A stretch of 64,000 nt of DNA. Origin: Peteryoungia desertarenae (GTDB taxonomy: Bacteria; Pseudomonadota; Alphaproteobacteria; Rhizobiales; Rhizobiaceae). The translations under genes and the position numbers were made by a program. The notes beneath the pieces are model-generated. The model had not been told where the DNA came from. It did no database searches and worked only from the letters and a program-made list of their open reading frames with translations. Shown in pieces: positions 60,633 through 64,000 of this stretch (position 1 is its first letter; every line of letters begins with the position of its first letter). The stretch lies in NCBI RefSeq assembly GCF_005860795.2, contig NZ_CP058350.1:1456501-1520500 (forward strand), given 5' to 3'.

Positions 60633-61183
60633 CAGACGAAGTTGCAGCCAAGCGCGTACACATCATTCAGGGGGAATGGAGGGTTGAGAGTGATCCAAAC
60701 ATCGTGATCTCAACGATTCTTGGTTCGTGCGTGGCTGCATGTCTTCGGGATCCGGTTGCAGGTGTCGGCGGAATGAATCACTTTCTTCTGCCTGGCTCTG
60801 CAGCCCCGGGGGCTGGCGGGGGAGATGCATCCCGCTACGGCGTTCACTTGATGGAGCTTCTGATCAACGGCCTCCTGAAGAAGGGCGCCCGCAGGGATCG
60901 GCTTGAAGCGAAGATCTTCGGTGGTGCCAAGACAATCGCGACATTCTCCAATGTCGGTGAACAGAATGCCGCCTTCGCCATGCAGTTCCTGCGCGATGAA
61001 GGCATCAAGGTCGTGGGGTCTTCTACGGGCGGAGAGCACGGTCGGAAACTGGAATATTGGCCGGTCAGCGGTCGCGCGAGACAGTATCCACTTACGGGCG
61101 CAGAAACGAAGAAGACGGTGGCTCTGGAGAGCCGTCCGATTCCTGCCGCAAAGCCCGTGGAAAGTTCAATCGAGTTCTTCTGA
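60629..61183 (+). CDS. cheD: Chemoreceptor glutamine deamidase CheD
   Basis: 184 residues. Catalytic triad motifs are visible: [29 protein letters not shown] with the cysteine and histidine, and [33 protein letters not shown] later. Deamidates specific glutamines of receptors. Overlaps cheY2 by 4 bases; cheT starts 14 bases after it. Confidence 0.95.
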   Translation: MTDEVAAKRVHIIQGEWRVESDPNIVISTILGSCVAACLRDPVAGVGGMNHFLLPGSAAPGAGGGDASRYGVHLMELLINGLLKKGARRDRLEAKIFGGAKTIATFSNVGEQNAAFAMQFLRDEGIKVVGSSTGGEHGRKLEYWPVSGRARQYPLTGAETKKTVALESRPIPAAKPVESSIEFF

Positions 61184-61197
61184 GTATTGGAGACAGA

Positions 61198-61587
61198 ATG
61201 CAAAACGAACACATTGCGGATGCCCGAGGCCCCGAGGAGGAGCTGCCGGAAATCCTTATGCGCATCGTCAGCGAGTTGCATGACGTCGCCTATCTGATCG
61301 AGCGGATCGAACCGCAGCTCCTTGAGCTGGGTGGCTCCAAGGTGCTAGAGTCCCCGGACAGCATCAAGGTCATGCAGGGTATCGATCTCGCCGTGCAGAA
61401 AACCAGAGGTCTTGCTGAGTTTATCGATACGATCACGGGTACAATCCCTTCTGACTGGATGGTCGACATGACCACTGCACTCAGCCTCGTGAAACTGGCT
61501 GACATGCAAAAGGCGCTGGGGGCAGGCCTCCGTCACGGTCATTCGCAGCCATTGACCAAGGCCGCCGGAGACTTCGATTTCTTTTAA
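61198..61587 (+). CDS. cheT: CheT, CheZ-like chemotaxis protein
   Basis: 129 residues from ATG 61198 with GGAG 6 bases upstream. Helical, with a DLAVQ match to the D-x3-Q motif (about residue 65) that in CheZ-like phosphatases acts on CheY-P; the motif helix sits in VMQGIDLAVQKTRGLAEFIDTITG. The S. meliloti gene in this place is CheT, reported to resemble CheZ. Role in CheY1/CheY2 dephosphorylation is inferred. Confidence 0.75.
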   Translation: MQNEHIADARGPEEELPEILMRIVSELHDVAYLIERIEPQLLELGGSKVLESPDSIKVMQGIDLAVQKTRGLAEFIDTITGTIPSDWMVDMTTALSLVKLADMQKALGAGLRHGHSQPLTKAAGDFDFF

Positions 61588-61699
61588 GCGATTGCCGCTG
61601 GACCGCGCGCTCTGGCGTGTGCCGACGACCCGGACAGTGCCGAAATGACTTCGGCATTTCCAGCTCCACGAAACTCTCGCACAAGTTTCGCTTTCTATT

Positions 61700-61750
61700 G
61701 TCTCACAAGGGGCAGAATTGCCCGACCCCTTCTTGTAGATGGTGTGAGAC
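61700..61750 (+). promoter_or_regulatory. Long inverted repeat reaching the fliF start
   Basis: GTCTCACA (61700-61707) pairs with TGTGAGAC (61743-61750), which ends 3 bases before the fliF ATG; inner stems AAGGGG/CCCCTT and GGGCA/TGCCC can also form. If folded, it would hide the ribosome-binding region. Could alternatively be a regulator-binding palindrome. Confidence 0.45.
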
Positions 61751-61753
61751 AGA

Positions 61754-63442
61754 ATGAATCTGTTAGATCAACTAGTTCAGGTATTCAAAAACCTCGGAGC
61801 CATGGGCCAGACAAAGCTCATGGCGATGGCCGGGGTGACAATTATTTCTTTTGCACTTATTCTTGCCGGCGCATTCTACGTCAACAAACCAGCCTATGAG
61901 ACCCTTTACGTCGGCCTTGAACCGATCGATCTGAACCAGGTTAGCATCGCCCTGGCCGAGTCCGGCGTCGATTTCGAAGTGGGTGCGGACGGGGCAAGCA
62001 TCAGCGTGCCTGCCGGGATGACAAGCAAGGCTCGACTGCTTTTGGCCGAGCGCGGTCTGCCGAACAGCGCGAATGCCGGTTACGAGCTTTTTGATAATGT
62101 CGGTTCCCTGGGTCTGACCTCGTTCATGCAGGAAGTCACCCGCGTCAGGGCTCTGGAAGGCGAAGTGGCTCGCACGATCCAGCAGATCAACGGCATTGCT
62201 GCCGCCCGTGTGCATATCGTCATGCCGGATGTCGGCAATTTTCGACGCGGCGGCCAGACGCCGACGGCGTCTGTGATGATTCGGGCCTCATCCGAAGCGG
62301 GCCGCAAAGCCGCATCATCCATCCGGCACCTCGTTGCCTCATCGGTGCCGGGTCTTGATGTCGAGGACGTAACCATCCTGGATTCCATGGGCCAGCTGCT
62401 TGCAGCCGGCGATGAAACCGGTGGAGCCGCAAACCGCTCTCTGGGTGTGGTACAGTCTGTCCAGCAGGAAATCGAAACCAATATCGACAAGGCATTGGCC
62501 CCGTTCCTCGGTATGGATAACTTCCGGTCGAGCGTGACCGCTCAGGTCAATACAGACAGCCAGCAGATCCAGGAGACCATCTTCGATCCCGAATCGCGTG
62601 TCGAGCGGTCGGTGCGGATCACCCGTGAAGAACAGCGTTCGATGCAGCGGACTCCGGATACGGCGGCAACCGTCGAGCAGAATGTTCCTCAGGCCGCACC
62701 TGATGCTGGTGGCGCAGGTCCTGAATCGTCCGACGAACAGGACAAGAAGGAAGAGCAGACCAACTACGAAATCAACAGCCGAACCGTGGCCACTGTCCGC
62801 AACAGTTATTCGATCGAAAAGCTGTCTGTCGCGGTTGTTGTCAACCGCGGACGGATCGCCGCCATGGTTGGCGAGCCGGTCGACCAGGCCAAGATCGACG
62901 CTTATCTCGCCGAGATGCAGAAGATCGTGACGACGGCTGCTGGCCTCAATCCCGAGCGTGGCGATGTCGTTACCCTCACGGCCATGGATTTCCTCGAGAA
63001 CCAGTTGCTCCAGGAATCCGCGACCGGCCCCGGGATCATGGAGATCCTGAGCCGCAACATTGGCGGCATCATCAACTCTCTCGCATTCGTTGCCGTTGCC
63101 TTCCTGATTGTCTGGATGGGTATTCGTCCGATGCTCCGCAGCGTCGGCGGTGGGGCGCCGGCAATTGCAGGTGGCGACGGTGAGCAGATGGCTGGTCTCG
63201 AACTGCCCGACTTCTCACCAGACCTTGGCGGTGCTGCTGGCGGTGCGTTGATGGATGGCTTCGGTGCCGACTTCGGTTTCGATAGCACCGATGATCTGCT
63301 CACCTTGGATGACGATCCGAACGGCGGCTTCAATCGCCGGGTCAAGGAAGGTCCGGAGCGGCGCCTTGCACGTATGGTTGAGCTGTCGGAAGAGCGGGCC
63401 GCCAAGATTCTGCGCAAGTGGGCAGTCGACAGGGCCGCCTGA
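61754..63442 (+). CDS. fliF: Flagellar MS-ring protein FliF
   Basis: 562 residues. Membrane helix near the N-terminus (LMAMAGVTIISFALILAGAFYV, about 20-41), large periplasmic YscJ/FliF ring-building region (YETLYVGLEPIDLNQVSIALAESGVDFEV; LAERGLPNSANAGYELFD), second helix near residues 435-455 (IINSLAFVAVAFLIVWMGI), and a C-terminal cytoplasmic tail that binds FliG (RMVELSEERAAKILRKW). Base platform of the flagellum. Follows the che operon and precedes visN. Confidence 0.96.
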   Translation: MNLLDQLVQVFKNLGAMGQTKLMAMAGVTIISFALILAGAFYVNKPAYETLYVGLEPIDLNQVSIALAESGVDFEVGADGASISVPAGMTSKARLLLAERGLPNSANAGYELFDNVGSLGLTSFMQEVTRVRALEGEVARTIQQINGIAAARVHIVMPDVGNFRRGGQTPTASVMIRASSEAGRKAASSIRHLVASSVPGLDVEDVTILDSMGQLLAAGDETGGAANRSLGVVQSVQQEIETNIDKALAPFLGMDNFRSSVTAQVNTDSQQIQETIFDPESRVERSVRITREEQRSMQRTPDTAATVEQNVPQAAPDAGGAGPESSDEQDKKEEQTNYEINSRTVATVRNSYSIEKLSVAVVVNRGRIAAMVGEPVDQAKIDAYLAEMQKIVTTAAGLNPERGDVVTLTAMDFLENQLLQESATGPGIMEILSRNIGGIINSLAFVAVAFLIVWMGIRPMLRSVGGGAPAIAGGDGEQMAGLELPDFSPDLGGAAGGALMDGFGADFGFDSTDDLLTLDDDPNGGFNRRVKEGPERRLARMVELSEERAAKILRKWAVDRAA

Positions 63443-63471
63443 CGAATCACTGCCTCGCTGTCGAACAAAGA

Positions 63472-63501
63472 ACCGCGCCGCGCCGGCGCGGTTTTCTTGT
63501 T
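63472..63501 (+). terminator. Rho-independent terminator after fliF
   Basis: ACCGCGCC, 5-base loop, GGCGCGGT, then TTTCTTGTTT: a perfect 8-bp GC stem with a T-rich tail, 29 bases past the fliF stop. Confidence 0.85.
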
Positions 63502-63578
63502 TCATGGTCACACCATTTATCGCAGAATTCTCTTGTAATTGTGCGAAAGCATCGTCTTAAGTCGGGGATAGTATGTTT

Positions 63579-63679
63579 GTCACTGTGACCAATGTCGCTT
63601 TATATTTTATTCTTGCCATGATTCGTTGACGACATGAGGTCGATTCAACTCGGTCTGATTTGGGAGTGACAACTCGGTC
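63579..63679 (+). promoter_or_regulatory. Repeats upstream of visN
   Basis: GTCAC-T-GTGAC palindrome at 63579-63589 and two direct copies of CAACTCGGTC (63646-63655 and 63670-63679) 24 bases apart. They lie in the leader/promoter region of visN and could be activator or repressor sites. Confidence 0.4.
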
Positions 63680-63725
63680 CGGGTCTTATGATGAGCTTAC
63701 TAGGTTTCCCGAGAGGCATCACGTG

Positions 63726-64000
63726 ATGGACGCCGATACAGCTGCAAGTAACTCCGGCAAGAGGGTGCGAGCCGCATCCTCTCATGAGGATTTGCACGGC
63801 GCGTCTTCACGGGACATGCTGATATCACGCCTGATCGCGCCTGCGCAGGCGGGCAATATGGGCGCCTGCCTTCGCATCCTGAGCGCCTATGCGGGAGCGT
63901 CGCATTTTCTATTGGCTCGCTACGATCTCGTCCAGGAAACCGGCCTGGACTTCGTTGTTGCCTCCGACTGGCCTTTTGATTTGGTGCGGCGTCTTGATGC
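63726..64000 (+). CDS. visN: VisN, LuxR-family flagellar master regulator (partial, runs off right edge)
   Basis: 91 residues visible, starting MDADTAASNSGKRV at ATG 63726. The part RDMLISRLIAPAQAGNMGACLRILSAYAGASHFLLARYDLVQE resembles the N-terminal ligand-binding-like part of VisN. VisN and VisR together switch on motility genes in rhizobia; visN right after fliF is the order I recall from Agrobacterium. The DNA-binding domain lies beyond the window. Confidence 0.85.
   Translation, partial: MDADTAASNSGKRVRAASSHEDLHGASSRDMLISRLIAPAQAGNMGACLRILSAYAGASHFLLARYDLVQETGLDFVVASDWPFDLVRRLD

Noticed and set aside
1..64000. CRISPR arrays, rRNA operons, insertion sequences or prophage genes
   Set aside because: No regularly spaced direct repeats, rRNA motifs, transposase or phage structural genes were seen.

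Overview
The window reads as chromosomal DNA of an alphaproteobacterium of the family Rhizobiaceae, close to Agrobacterium/Allorhizobium/Rhizobium. The evidence is the high-GC codon use, the single long chemotaxis operon in the order icpA-cheS-cheY1-cheA-cheW-cheR-cheB-cheY2-cheD-cheT followed by fliF and visN, a PodJ-type polarity protein, the block murA-DUF2948-hisD-UPF0262-LMW phosphatase-infA-maf-yacG-tRNA-Phe, and rhizobial intergenic palindromes. No rRNA, prophage, insertion sequence or CRISPR array is visible. Identifications come from reading translated sequence and remembered family features; no database search was possible.

Layout. 1-12 kb holds housekeeping genes: pyrD, a MATE exporter, a CAP-domain lipoprotein, a TPR methyltransferase, a YitT membrane protein, a Phd/PemK-like toxin-antitoxin pair with a palindromic operator, the ligase-associated Lhr-like helicase with PdeM, and a TauE/SafE exporter with its TIGR02186 partner. 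12-16 kb is one large PodJ-like gene. 16-22 kb is a fatty-acid beta-oxidation cluster (acyl-CoA dehydrogenase, thiolase, hydratase/3-hydroxyacyl-CoA dehydrogenase) separated by palindromic repeats. 22-23.2 kb has no convincing protein gene but contains two copies of a ~200 bp composite repeat around a hairpin-rich stretch with a minus-strand terminator, possibly a structured RNA. 23-35 kb holds a glycerophosphodiesterase, a GH32 enzyme, a short-form pyruvate kinase, a transporter-fused hybrid histidine kinase, mscL, an aminotransferase, galE/exoB and a probable Inh-family protease inhibitor. 35-41.8 kb is the tRNA-Thr to tRNA-Phe housekeeping block. A PIN-toxin/antitoxin pair sits just after tRNA-Phe.

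44.5-52.6 kb is the most unusual part. Small uncharacterised genes (proline-rich, DUF2188-like, BON, DUF2934, a small lipoprotein) are mixed with an isolated treZ, an isolated glgA and an HWE-type histidine kinase. Several start just downstream of matches to the rhizobial general-stress-response promoter (GGAAC, 16-17 bases, CGTT); two matches are perfect. I infer a stress-response island linking trehalose/glycogen metabolism to small envelope or stress proteins.

53.1-64 kb is the chemotaxis operon, then fliF, whose start lies in the arm of a long inverted repeat, and the 5' end of visN, a master regulator of rhizobial flagellar genes.
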